DNA of 64,000 bases from an uncultured Fimbriimonas sp. (GTDB taxonomy: Bacteria; Armatimonadota; Fimbriimonadia; Fimbriimonadales; Fimbriimonadaceae): NCBI GenBank assembly GCA_945952345.1, contig CAMFIS010000001.1:34403-98402 (forward strand), read 5' to 3'. Within the stretch, counting starts at the first letter, position 1; every line of letters starts with the position of its first letter. Shown here piece after piece: positions 27,604 through 36,575 of the stretch. Below the pieces are notes generated by a model. The model did no database searches. It saw nothing but the letters and a program-made list of their open reading frames with translations, and was not told the DNA's origin. The position numbers and the translations under genes are program-made.

Positions 27604-29208
27604 TTAAGACTTCTTTGGTGGAAATACAGGCACAGGAACCGTAGCCATCTTCTCGTGGGTGGCGATCCGGTCGGTTACGTCGACAAACTGGTACGGCTGC
27701 GGGAATGAGGAGTACCAACTCTTGTCCGGTTTTGTTGGTAGCGAGTCTTCAAAGAGGCCGTTGAAAAGCAATCGGAAAGAGTTGACTGGTGTGATGCCAG
27801 GATACAGTTTCTCGCGCACGGCATCGGGAACGAAGAATGCATTGAGGTTCGGGAAGCACTCGTTCACGTCGGTCCGATCCAGTGTAGCCTGATCCAGTCT
27901 TAGTTTCGATCCATGATCTCCCTGCACGATGATCACGGGTTTTTGTTTGGAATCGGCGAGGAGCGTATCCAGCGACTTCAGCAACCGTTGGCCGATGTAA
28001 GTGGCCTGACCCACGTACCCATCGCGATACTGCTGCGCGGTTCCTACGTGCTCCATGTAGTCGCTGCCATCCCAAAAGCCGTAGTTGGACAGCTTTTTGG
28101 GAACGTTGCCTTGGGCATCGAAGACGAAAGGTGGATGCGGCGCCAGGATATGCACCATCACGAATCGCGGCAGCGGATCCTTCACCGCTAGCGAATCAAG
28201 CTGGTCGAAGGCGCTGAGGAGGTTTTCGCGCTTCTGAGCAAACAGTGAATTCGAAGTTGCCTCCAAAGACTTTAACGGCGTCATCTCGATGAGGGCCGCT
28301 TCGATGAGCGAATAGCCACTCTTCGTCTTGAGATTCACATCTGCGCTGTCGAACGAGAGAGGCGGAAAGCCCGTCGTGATCGCGGCATAGATGTAGCCCT
28401 TCTCGCGAAGATACTTGGCCACGGCGCTTTCATCTGTGAGGGATCGAAGAGGATCTCGATCGTCGGTTTTGACCAACTCAGGCGGGATCATATCTTGAAT
28501 GAAACCCATGTTGAGCGATGAGCACACCGACAGCTCGGTTTGGCAATAGTTGCTATGTCCGTCCTTGGCAACATAAAATCCACGCTTTTCTAAACCGTCG
28601 ATGAAATCGTCGTTGTTGAAATTCAATGCCCGCTTGAGGGCATCGGACCGACCGTAGCCGTCGAGGATGATGTAGATGATGTCCGGCTTTGGTCCTTCGA
28701 CCTTGCCTACCGCCGATAAGTGATCGGCGCTTTTCACCTTGACCCGCGAGATTTGGAAGAGTCCAAAGGCAATTTGGGCCACCGCGACGACAACAAGGAT
28801 GGAACTCAGCAAGTTGAGGAGGCCGTGCCACTTCCACTTCCACGTCATGAGGGCAGCAAGAATAGCGAGGAGCCCGCACCACACGAACATGTAGGTTTCC
28901 ACGGGCAGGTCCTGGTTGTGATAGAGCGTGGTTTGCCACGTAAACGAATACGCGAATCCAAGTATGGTTGCCACGAGGACGGCCGAGCGGCCCGATTTGC
29001 GAAAAATGGCGTAGGCGACAGCCCAAAGGATCGCGGTGACGCCAAGTGCGATCGCGAGAGGACGGATCATCATGGTCGCGGGGATGATCACCAGGTTCGC
29101 CGAATAGAGCGAAAGAATGGGGAAGACCGCAAACAGGAAAGGGTAATAGATGCGCGGCTCGGGCCGAGTCGTGGGCTGCGAAGTGGTGGCGTCGGACTCG
29201 GTCATCAC
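27604..29208 (-). CDS. Membrane-anchored alkaline phosphatase superfamily (sulfatase-like) protein
   Basis: Several N-terminal TM segments, then KPDIIYIILDGYGRSDAL, NYCQTELSVCSSLNM, HILAPHPPFVF, VIIVQGDHGS. Confidence 0.87.
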   Translation of the reverse strand: MMTESDATTSQPTTRPEPRIYYPFLFAVFPILSLYSANLVIIPATMMIRPLAIALGVTAILWAVAYAIFRKSGRSAVLVATILGFAYSFTWQTTLYHNQDLPVETYMFVWCGLLAILAALMTWKWKWHGLLNLLSSILVVVAVAQIAFGLFQISRVKVKSADHLSAVGKVEGPKPDIIYIILDGYGRSDALKRALNFNNDDFIDGLEKRGFYVAKDGHSNYCQTELSVCSSLNMGFIQDMIPPELVKTDDRDPLRSLTDESAVAKYLREKGYIYAAITTGFPPLSFDSADVNLKTKSGYSLIEAALIEMTPLKSLEATSNSLFAQKRENLLSAFDQLDSLAVKDPLPRFVMVHILAPHPPFVFDAQGNVPKKLSNYGFWDGSDYMEHVGTAQQYRDGYVGQATYIGQRLLKSLDTLLADSKQKPVIIVQGDHGSKLRLDQATLDRTDVNECFPNLNAFFVPDAVREKLYPGITPVNSFRLLFNGLFEDSLPTKPDKSWYSSFPQPYQFVDVTDRIATHEKMATVPVPVFPPKKS

Positions 29209-30584
29209 CCTCTCCGCGCGAAGAGATAGAGCGTTCGATGGGTTCCTTCGATGGGAAGCTTCGCCACGGTTTCAAACTTAGTGGCAAAGGCGGACTCGAA
29301 TCCGGCTTCGTCGTATTCGGCAAAGATGTCCTTGCGAGCGACGAGCATTCGTTGAACCTGAGAGTCTTCCTTAGGCACGAACTCGATGATCACTTGGCGG
29401 CTAACGTCGGCCAAGAACTCGGCAATCTTTCCTAAAGGCGTATTGTTGCCGATGGCGATGTGATGGACCAGCGCCAGGGCAAGGACGACGTCGGCTGGAC
29501 CACGTTGAATCAGGGAATATCGCTCGCGTAGATGCCAGCCAAGGCTCGGCGACGGGTTGCGAAGGTCTTGTTTCAACGGAAGCAAAAGCTCGGACTTTTG
29601 TTTGTCCACGTAGCGATACGCTTGCTCGACGGCAGCCGGGTCGATATCCCACGCAATCGTGAACAGGCCACGCTCAACCGCAAGTCGGCTGAACTCGCCA
29701 TTGTTCGCTCCGAGGTCCCAACAGGTTCGGCTGGATTCACGAACGCGATCCAGGCATTGACCAACCAATTCGCGTTTCTTCTGAAGGCTTGCCTCAGAGT
29801 AGTTTGTGTTGTCGTAGTAGTCTCCCCACTCAGTGCCGGTCGGATTCCAGTTCAGGCCATTGATCGTGCCCTTGAGATTGTCGAGAAGGGCAAACAGACT
29901 GAGCTTCGAGAGGTTGGCTTTCCGATCGGTACCAGCCGCGGTTCCCATGGCGGCTTTGGCATGAAGATGGATGTGCGTCAGGAGTCCGGGGCTGAACTTG
30001 GTCTTGCCCGGGAGAAGACCCGATGCCAGGTCGACGTCGATTCCGTCGATGTGAGTCTCCAGCAATGAGCCGAGGCGGATGTCGCACAAAGCCATAAGGG
30101 CGAGTGGGGCGAGGAAGTGCTGGCAAAACTGTTTGTAGGCATTCCAAGGCGAGCCTTCTTGGTACGGCTCAAAGGAAAGCGTGTCGATCAGGACCGGGCG
30201 ATGCCCTACAAATTGAATGTTGTAGGCGCTCGCGTCTTTCAGGATCATGCCCTTTTCGAGGGAACGACGTGCGATCTCAAGCGTGGCCAATGCCGCCGCC
30301 TTGAGCTGGCCAAACGACCACTCGTAGGGGTAAGAAATGAACGGTACGCGTTGCGGCTGAATGACCATGGCCGCGCCTGGCTCGGCCGCCAAACTCACAT
30401 CCACTTGCTCAAACGGCACCACGAGTCCGGCTTGTACAAGCTCTCCTTGCAAGCCAGACTCGATGAGGAGTTTAAGATCGTTATCTGCCTCAGCCTGGAT
30501 TTGACGATACAGGACACCGTCTTTCTCGAAGACGAATCCGCTCGGATCCCGGAAAGAGGACGGGAGACGCCCTCGCTCGATCAT
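29205..30584 (-). CDS. NoeA-like SAM methyltransferase with kinase-like N-terminal segment
   Basis: CWDLGANNGEFSRLAVERGLFTIAWDIDPAAVE, ADVVLALALVHHIAIGNNTPL; N-terminal MILKDASAYNIQFVGHRPVLIDTLSFEP resembles a kinase catalytic/metal loop. Confidence 0.82.
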   Translation of the reverse strand: MIERGRLPSSFRDPSGFVFEKDGVLYRQIQAEADNDLKLLIESGLQGELVQAGLVVPFEQVDVSLAAEPGAAMVIQPQRVPFISYPYEWSFGQLKAAALATLEIARRSLEKGMILKDASAYNIQFVGHRPVLIDTLSFEPYQEGSPWNAYKQFCQHFLAPLALMALCDIRLGSLLETHIDGIDVDLASGLLPGKTKFSPGLLTHIHLHAKAAMGTAAGTDRKANLSKLSLFALLDNLKGTINGLNWNPTGTEWGDYYDNTNYSEASLQKKRELVGQCLDRVRESSRTCWDLGANNGEFSRLAVERGLFTIAWDIDPAAVEQAYRYVDKQKSELLLPLKQDLRNPSPSLGWHLRERYSLIQRGPADVVLALALVHHIAIGNNTPLGKIAEFLADVSRQVIIEFVPKEDSQVQRMLVARKDIFAEYDEAGFESAFATKFETVAKLPIEGTHRTLYLFARRG

Positions 30585-30769
30585 TGACTGGAATTACGAT
30601 TCCGAAGCTTTGCTACCGATGCCATGAGCACTTGCCATCGAGTTTTGATGGCGAAGATCGCGGTCACCGAGCTAGCGACGAGCATTTGGAAGATAAGGCT
30701 CCCAGAACCGCCATCGAGGTATGCGAGAGGAGCGTGGTTGGTTATGATGTGCAGGTTCTCTGAAATCAT
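30581..30769 (-). CDS. Small single-pass membrane protein (62 aa)
   Basis: LAYLDGGSGSLIFQMLVASSVTAIFAIKTRW; 4-nt overlap with downstream methyltransferase. Confidence 0.7.
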   Translation of the reverse strand: MISENLHIITNHAPLAYLDGGSGSLIFQMLVASSVTAIFAIKTRWQVLMASVAKLRNRNSSQ

Positions 30770-31025
30770 GGTCGTCTGTACGAACAGAATAAGGGACTGT
30801 TCAGTGGAGTAGTCTTTATTACCTACACGATTCTTTCGCCCTTGGGAGTACGGGTGTGAACGCTAAGAATCGTAATAAATGAATCGGCCCGACCTTCAAA
30901 TCGTTTGTGAGGCTGGCTAATTTTCGGAAAGTACTCTTAGATTTTCTTATTGGATTCTTTCGTAACGGTTTGGGACCTATAGTCCAATCCATATTCAGAG
31001 TTCGGAATATGGCCTCTGGTAACCT

Positions 31026-31661
31026 TTGACCGCCTTGGCATTTGACTCTCTGATCTTCGACTTGGATGGCACTTTGTGGGATACAACTCCAGCGTGCGCC
31101 GTGGCCTGGAACAATGTGCTGGCACGGAACTCGGTCGAGTTTCGTAAGATCACGGCGGAAGACGTACGTGCGGTAACCGGCAAACCCCACGAGGCCTGCA
31201 TCCGCGAGACGTTTGTTGGGCTTCCTGAAGATCAACTCATTCGGCTCATCGACGAAACCGCAACCGAGGATAATGCGATGATCGAAAAAATGGGCGGCGA
31301 GCTGTACCCTGGTGTCTCGACCGGACTCGCCGCGCTGGCCCAGAAATATCCACTATTCATTGTTAGCAATTGCCAGTCCGGATACATCGAAGGGTTTCTC
31401 AATCAGCATCAGTTGGGACCATGTTTCCGAGATTTTGAGTGCTGGGGCAATACGGGCCGCCCGAAGGGTGAGAATCTCAAGGCTGTCATCGACCGAAATT
31501 GGCTCTCTGCTCCGCTCATGATTGGCGACGCCGAGGGCGATGAGAGGGCGGCACGCGAATGCTCGGTTCCCTTTGCCTTTGTCACCTACGGCTTCGGTGC
31601 CGCGACCAAGCCGGACATGGTGTTCGAATCGTTCGAGTCGCTCGTCCACGGCCTGGGCTAG
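31026..31661 (+). CDS. HAD family hydrolase (phosphoglycolate phosphatase-like)
   Basis: SLIFDLDGTLWDTTPACAVAWN, FIVSNCQSGYIEGFL, PLMIGDAEGDERAARE; TTG start. Confidence 0.9.
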   Translation: MTALAFDSLIFDLDGTLWDTTPACAVAWNNVLARNSVEFRKITAEDVRAVTGKPHEACIRETFVGLPEDQLIRLIDETATEDNAMIEKMGGELYPGVSTGLAALAQKYPLFIVSNCQSGYIEGFLNQHQLGPCFRDFECWGNTGRPKGENLKAVIDRNWLSAPLMIGDAEGDERAARECSVPFAFVTYGFGAATKPDMVFESFESLVHGLG

Positions 31662-31698
31662 CGGTTCATCACTGACTCGACGACCTTGAAATCGCTGA

Positions 31699-32670
31699 CT
31701 AATTCGACGTCACTGGGCCCATCTTTACAATTTCGAAGTTGGAGCCCCGAATCGTCTTCAGCGTGTTCATGTCGTCGTCGTTCCAGCGAGCATCGGCGAC
31801 ACCGGATAGGTACCAGTTACTGCCGTTGTCGGCGACGAACATGCCGTACTTCTTGAGCGCTTTGAGGATGACCTGCGCCGACGCCGGGTAAGTCGAGATA
31901 TCGAAACTCGCCTTAAGACGCACACGCATTCCCATTGGCGGGTAGTTCACATTGGTTGAACTGCTCGCGAAGTGTCGAGCCGGGGCAACGTACGCGTGCC
32001 GCGAGTGGACGACGGTAAAGCGAAGCGCATGGTCGATCGACCCTCGCGAAACTTCGTCGTAGCGCACAAGACCCGGAAGGATGGGAAGACCCGCCGCATC
32101 GGCCGAGGTCCAACCCGCCGGCCGGGTCGTTCCATTCGTCATGTCGAACATCGCACCGCTGCCACAATGCCAGCTTCCATCGGTTTGGGGGTGCGAGTCC
32201 CACGTTTCATAAAGCGTCCAATTGTCCTTGTCCACCACGAGAACATGGCGATCTCCACTGGAGTTGGCCCCGCCTTCGATCGGCGCATTAGATGGAAAAG
32301 GGTACGGACCCGGGTCGCTTTCGTCGGAGTAGTCGAAAGACATGGGCACCTTCTTCTGGGTCCCGCTTACGACGACATAGGGAATTCCGAATGGACCGCC
32401 ATTCCAATTCGCGCCGAAGTCCGGGTGAAGCCCGGTTGTAAGCCCAATTGAAGCAATGAGGTTGTCGCTGTTCGGATCCACGGGGTCCGAGTCGATGGGT
32501 GTGTTCCACGGATCTGTGTCGGGAAAGATGCGTTTGCCGCCAAGATCGCCGTTGAGAATGCCAAGGCCGGTCGTCCCCGAGGATCCGGTTGCTCCTGTGG
32601 TTCCGACGGAAGCGCCGCCACCGCCGCACGCAATGAGGCACGCAAGCAGAGGGGTCATGAGAATGCTCAT
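31699..32670 (-). CDS. Hypothetical secreted lipoprotein
   Basis: MSILMTPLLACLIAC lipobox followed by GGGG linker; no family recognised. Confidence 0.65.
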   Translation of the reverse strand: MSILMTPLLACLIACGGGGASVGTTGATGSSGTTGLGILNGDLGGKRIFPDTDPWNTPIDSDPVDPNSDNLIASIGLTTGLHPDFGANWNGGPFGIPYVVVSGTQKKVPMSFDYSDESDPGPYPFPSNAPIEGGANSSGDRHVLVVDKDNWTLYETWDSHPQTDGSWHCGSGAMFDMTNGTTRPAGWTSADAAGLPILPGLVRYDEVSRGSIDHALRFTVVHSRHAYVAPARHFASSSTNVNYPPMGMRVRLKASFDISTYPASAQVILKALKKYGMFVADNGSNWYLSGVADARWNDDDMNTLKTIRGSNFEIVKMGPVTSN

Positions 32671-32775
32671 CTTCACGCCTTTCACCTACAGTATAAGATT
32701 CCGAGAGACAGCGTAGTTGATACGACGGTTTACACGAGGTTTGTTGATGTCCAGCCGTATACTGCAACCAAGACG

Positions 32776-33963
32776 ATGGCTTCTAAGGTTTGCATCGTGG
32801 GTGGCGGACCAGCGGGCGTTATGCTCGCCTTTCTTCTCGCCAGGTCTGGTGTGCCGGTCACAATTCTTGAGAAGCACGAAGACTTCTTTCGCGACTTCCG
32901 CGGCGATACCATTCATCCCTCCACGCTCCAACTGATGCACGAGTTGGGGCTGCTCGACGAATTCCTTAAAGTTCCTCACGACGAGCTCACCCAGGTCTCT
33001 CTCTCACTGGATGGACATCTCTCGCCCATCGCCGATTTCACGTCGCTGCCGACCGTTTGCAAGATGATCGTCTTTATGCCGCAGTGGGATTTCCTCGACT
33101 TCTTGGCGGATCACGGACGCAGGTATCCCACCTTCGATTTGCGGATGGGAATTGAGGTTACCGACTTGATCGAAGAGGATGGCCGAGTGGTTGGCGTAAA
33201 GGCTGGGGAGGAAGAATTCCGGGCCCATTTGGTGATTGGAGCCGATGGGAGGCACTCGATTGTGCGCGACAAGGCGGGCTTTGAAGTCGAGGAGTTCGGA
33301 GTGCCGATCGATGTACTTTGGACTAAGATTCCAAAGGCGAAGGAGATGACCGAGCAAGCATTGGGATACTTCGGCGGCGGCAATTTCCTAGTTCTCATCA
33401 ACCGTGGTGACTACTATCAGACCGGCGTGCTTATTCGTAAAGGGGATTTCGATGGGATTCAGAAGGCAGGACTTCCCGCTTTTCGTCAGCGCATTCTTTC
33501 CACCGCTCCCTTCCTTTCCGGCTACGTGGATGCTGTCGACGATTGGTCGAAGGTGCGGCTACTGACGGTCCAAATCGACCGGCTAAAGAAATGGCACCGT
33601 CCTGGTCTTCTCTGCATCGGTGACAGCGCTCATGCTATGTCGCCCGCGGGTGGGGTTGGAGTTAACCTCGCGATCCAAGATGCGGTGGCAACGGCTAATA
33701 TGCTGACCGCCGGGCTCTTGTCTGGGAAGATCGATGGGTCCGACTTGCAGCGTGTTCAGGACCGGCGACTTCGGCCAACGAAACAGATTCAGGGATTTCA
33801 GGTGTTCTTCCATAAGCGAATCGCCAATGCGAGCGCGACGGGTCAAACCAACCTAAGACTTCCCCTTTGGTTTGCCCGTCACTTTCAATTCATTCGCCGG
33901 TTCGTTGCACGCATGACCGGAATTGGACCGCTTCCCGAGCATATCGAAACCAAGCCTGGCTAA
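32776..33963 (+). CDS. FAD-dependent monooxygenase (UbiH/PHBH-like)
   Basis: CIVGGGPAGVMLAFLLARSGVPVTILEKHEDF, VIGADGRHSIVRDKAGFE, LLCIGDSAHAMSPAGGVGVNLAIQDAVA. Confidence 0.93.
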   Translation: MASKVCIVGGGPAGVMLAFLLARSGVPVTILEKHEDFFRDFRGDTIHPSTLQLMHELGLLDEFLKVPHDELTQVSLSLDGHLSPIADFTSLPTVCKMIVFMPQWDFLDFLADHGRRYPTFDLRMGIEVTDLIEEDGRVVGVKAGEEEFRAHLVIGADGRHSIVRDKAGFEVEEFGVPIDVLWTKIPKAKEMTEQALGYFGGGNFLVLINRGDYYQTGVLIRKGDFDGIQKAGLPAFRQRILSTAPFLSGYVDAVDDWSKVRLLTVQIDRLKKWHRPGLLCIGDSAHAMSPAGGVGVNLAIQDAVATANMLTAGLLSGKIDGSDLQRVQDRRLRPTKQIQGFQVFFHKRIANASATGQTNLRLPLWFARHFQFIRRFVARMTGIGPLPEHIETKPG

Positions 33964-34027
33964 CCATTCATTTCCTATTCACCTTCGGTTCACGGCAGGG
34001 CTAGGTTCACATGGTTTCATAAATCAA

Positions 34028-34549
34028 ATGATCTCAACTGCACGGGAGCACACCGCCACCAACGACTACCACTTCGTCACCAAATGGACCTTCGACGCCA
34101 CGGCCGATGAGGTCTATGACATCCTTGGCGAGCCCCTCCACCTCGTCAATTGGTGGCCCGAGGTTTATCTTAAAGTGACCGAACTCAAGCCCGCTGGCGA
34201 CGACGGCCTGGGACGCGAAATCGCTTTGCACACCAAAGGCTGGCTGCCATATACGCTGAAGTGGCAGTTCACTGTCACGCGCGCCGAGCGTCCGAACGGC
34301 TTTGCCTTGGTGGCGAGCGGCGACTTCGAGGGTACGGGAAAATGGACGTTCATCCAAGTGGGCGACCAGGTCGAAGTGATTTACGACTGGCGCATTCGAG
34401 CCGAGAAGCCCCTCATTAAACGGCTGTCTTTCCTTTTCAAGCCAATCTTTGCTTGGAATCATTACTGGGCAATGGGTAAGGGAGAGCAAGGATTGCGCCG
34501 CGAAATTGCCCGAATACGCGAGATGCATCGGCACGCGGATTCGATTTAG
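34028..34549 (+). CDS. SRPBCC/polyketide cyclase-like protein
   Basis: FVTKWTFDATADEVYDILGEPLHLVNWWPEVYLKVTEL; start at ATG 34028. Confidence 0.87.
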   Translation: MISTAREHTATNDYHFVTKWTFDATADEVYDILGEPLHLVNWWPEVYLKVTELKPAGDDGLGREIALHTKGWLPYTLKWQFTVTRAERPNGFALVASGDFEGTGKWTFIQVGDQVEVIYDWRIRAEKPLIKRLSFLFKPIFAWNHYWAMGKGEQGLRREIARIREMHRHADSI

Positions 34550-34562
34550 ATAAGCTAACGAG

Positions 34563-35096
34563 GTGCGGTATGTAGCATTCCTTCGGGCGGTCAATGTCGG
34601 AGGCGCAAACAAAGTCTCGATGGCAGACCTCAGAACTATGTTCGCTGACATAGGGTTTGCCGACGCGAAGACATTGCTCGCCACGGGGAACGTTGTGTTC
34701 ACTGCCACGGGTTCGGATGCCGAATTGGCGTCGAAGCTTCGAGAGGAGACCAAGAAGCGATTCGGCTTGGAGACGGACTACATGGTCCGCACATCCGACG
34801 AAATCGCTGCGGTTCTGAAAAACAATCCCTTTCCGCAAGAAGCTCTGGATGACCCTGGCCACCTCGTGGTCTTGTTCGCCAGTGGGGAAGCAGTCGATGG
34901 CGGCGAGTCCAAGTTGCGCGAAGCCATTCTGGGACGTGAATACTTCCGGTGCGGGAGCAGAGATTTCTACTTCGTTTATCCCGATGGGATCGGCACTTCG
35001 AAACTGACGGTCAAGATGATTGAGCGCCATCTCGGTGTGCGTGTGACGGGGCGGAATTGGAATACGGTTCAGAAGATACATGCGGCGTTGACGTAG
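34563..35096 (+). CDS. DUF1697 family protein
   Basis: RYVAFLRAVNVGGANKVSMADLRTMFADIGFADAKTLLATGNVVF, typical DUF1697 start. Confidence 0.92.
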   Translation: MRYVAFLRAVNVGGANKVSMADLRTMFADIGFADAKTLLATGNVVFTATGSDAELASKLREETKKRFGLETDYMVRTSDEIAAVLKNNPFPQEALDDPGHLVVLFASGEAVDGGESKLREAILGREYFRCGSRDFYFVYPDGIGTSKLTVKMIERHLGVRVTGRNWNTVQKIHAALT

Positions 35097-35118
35097 GTTG
35101 AGGACCCTGACCACCCCC

Positions 35119-35174
35119 CACCCCGGGAGCTTCGCTCCTCCACCTGCGGCCCGCTCTTCGACACCCCCGGGGTG
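35119..35174. repeat. CACCCCGGG...CCCGGGGTG inverted repeat enclosing GGAGC-TTC-GCTCC hairpin
   Basis: 9-bp perfect outer arms at 35119-35127 and 35166-35174; convergent junction. Confidence 0.65.
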
Positions 35175-35223
35175 TACCGTTGGCTAATTCCTCCGTTCGA
35201 ATCTCGACGTCCACCGGGCAGCC

Positions 35224-36495
35224 TTAAAGCATCCCGTTCTTAGCCGCGTCCAGCATCGCGTCGGCGAACCGGTCGATCTCATCCACCGTTGAATACACGT
35301 TGGGAGATACGCGGATGCCGCCAATGTCCTTGTTCACGATCGTCGTAACAAAAATGTTGTGCTTCGCCAACAGCCATGCAGCAAGGTCCGCGTTTGGAAT
35401 TTGCCGAATACCAACCGTGGTGAGCGCACAGGAGTGCTTGGGATCCAGGTTCGTGAAGAACGTGAAGTCTTTGTTGCCAACCAGCCGGTCGGTCCACCGA
35501 TGCCGAAGGTAGCGCAAACGAGCCTCCTTTCGCTTCATCCCGATCAGGTCGTGGAAGGTGATGGCTTCACCGATCGCGTTGTGGTTCGCCGCAGGGTGGG
35601 TGCCAATCTCCTCGAACTTTCGAATGTTTCGATCGAGAGACTTGTCGGCAGCCATGAGCGGCCACACTTCCTCGATTCGGTTGCGCTTGACGTACAGCAT
35701 CCCAGTGCCGATAGGAGCCATTAGCCACTTGTGCAGCGACGTGCCATAGAAGTCGGCATTGAGGTGAGCGTTATCGAATTCGTACTGCACGAAAGCGTGC
35801 GCGCCATCCACGATGACGGGAATGTGGCGTCCATGTCCTTCTTCCATGATCTCCCGAATGGGGAAGATTTGGCCGTTCATAAAGGAAACTTGAGAGACCA
35901 CGATCATCTTTGTCTTCTGGGTAATAGCCTGGCGAATTGGATTGAGAAGCTCCTCCATATTCTTGGGCACGGGCGGCACGTGGACCTGCACCATCTTGAC
36001 TCCGTCACGCCGTTCGCGTTGCTGGATGGTGGTAATCATCCGCGGGTAATCGAGCGTCGTGGTGATGATTTCGTCGAGCGGATGAAGATCAAAACCGTTG
36101 ATGAGGGTCTCCAAAGACTCGCTGGCGTTGCGGGTGATGGCAACCTCTTCCCTGTCGACATTGAAGAGCTTGGCGAGCCTAGTGCGGACCGACTCGACTT
36201 CGGGCTCGAGAACTCGCCACATGTAGTTGCTCGGCGCTTGGTTCGAGAATTCAACCTGCCGCCGCATAGCCTCCTGAACGATGCGAGGCGACGGCGAGCA
36301 TCCGCCATTGTTGAAATTGACGGTATTGCGATCGAGGTCGAACGATTGCTGAATCTTCAGCCAAAAGTCTTCGTCTTGGGCGTCGTTGGCGCTGCCGTAC
36401 TTGGCGACCACATTGGCGACCACATCGAGCGTGTTGTTTCGAAACGCCGCGGCAGCGACGGTGCCGGCAAGGAGTTCGCGACGAGACAAAGGCAT
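35224..36495 (-). CDS. Aminotransferase class V-fold protein with Tat signal
   Basis: MPLSRRELLAGTVAAAAF signal; NFNNGGCSPSPRIVQEAM, ITRNASESLETLING, VIVDGAHAFVQ, YGTSLHKWLMAPIGTGMLYV PLP-lysine motif. Confidence 0.9.
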   Translation of the reverse strand: MPLSRRELLAGTVAAAAFRNNTLDVVANVVAKYGSANDAQDEDFWLKIQQSFDLDRNTVNFNNGGCSPSPRIVQEAMRRQVEFSNQAPSNYMWRVLEPEVESVRTRLAKLFNVDREEVAITRNASESLETLINGFDLHPLDEIITTTLDYPRMITTIQQRERRDGVKMVQVHVPPVPKNMEELLNPIRQAITQKTKMIVVSQVSFMNGQIFPIREIMEEGHGRHIPVIVDGAHAFVQYEFDNAHLNADFYGTSLHKWLMAPIGTGMLYVKRNRIEEVWPLMAADKSLDRNIRKFEEIGTHPAANHNAIGEAITFHDLIGMKRKEARLRYLRHRWTDRLVGNKDFTFFTNLDPKHSCALTTVGIRQIPNADLAAWLLAKHNIFVTTIVNKDIGGIRVSPNVYSTVDEIDRFADAMLDAAKNGML

Positions 36496-36575
36496 ATGGC
36501 AGTATAAGGCGAAAGGCCTAAGATCGCCAACGCTTTCCACGGAACTCATATAAGAAATCTTCTCGTAGTTTGTGC

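Noticed and set aside
28553-29323. 256-aa minus-strand ORF in another frame
   Set aside because: Overlaps the AlkP-superfamily protein in a different frame; charged low-complexity translation
30770-31025. Possible small RNA in the AT-rich gap before the HAD gene
   Set aside because: No convincing promoter, terminator or stable stem found by eye; insufficient support
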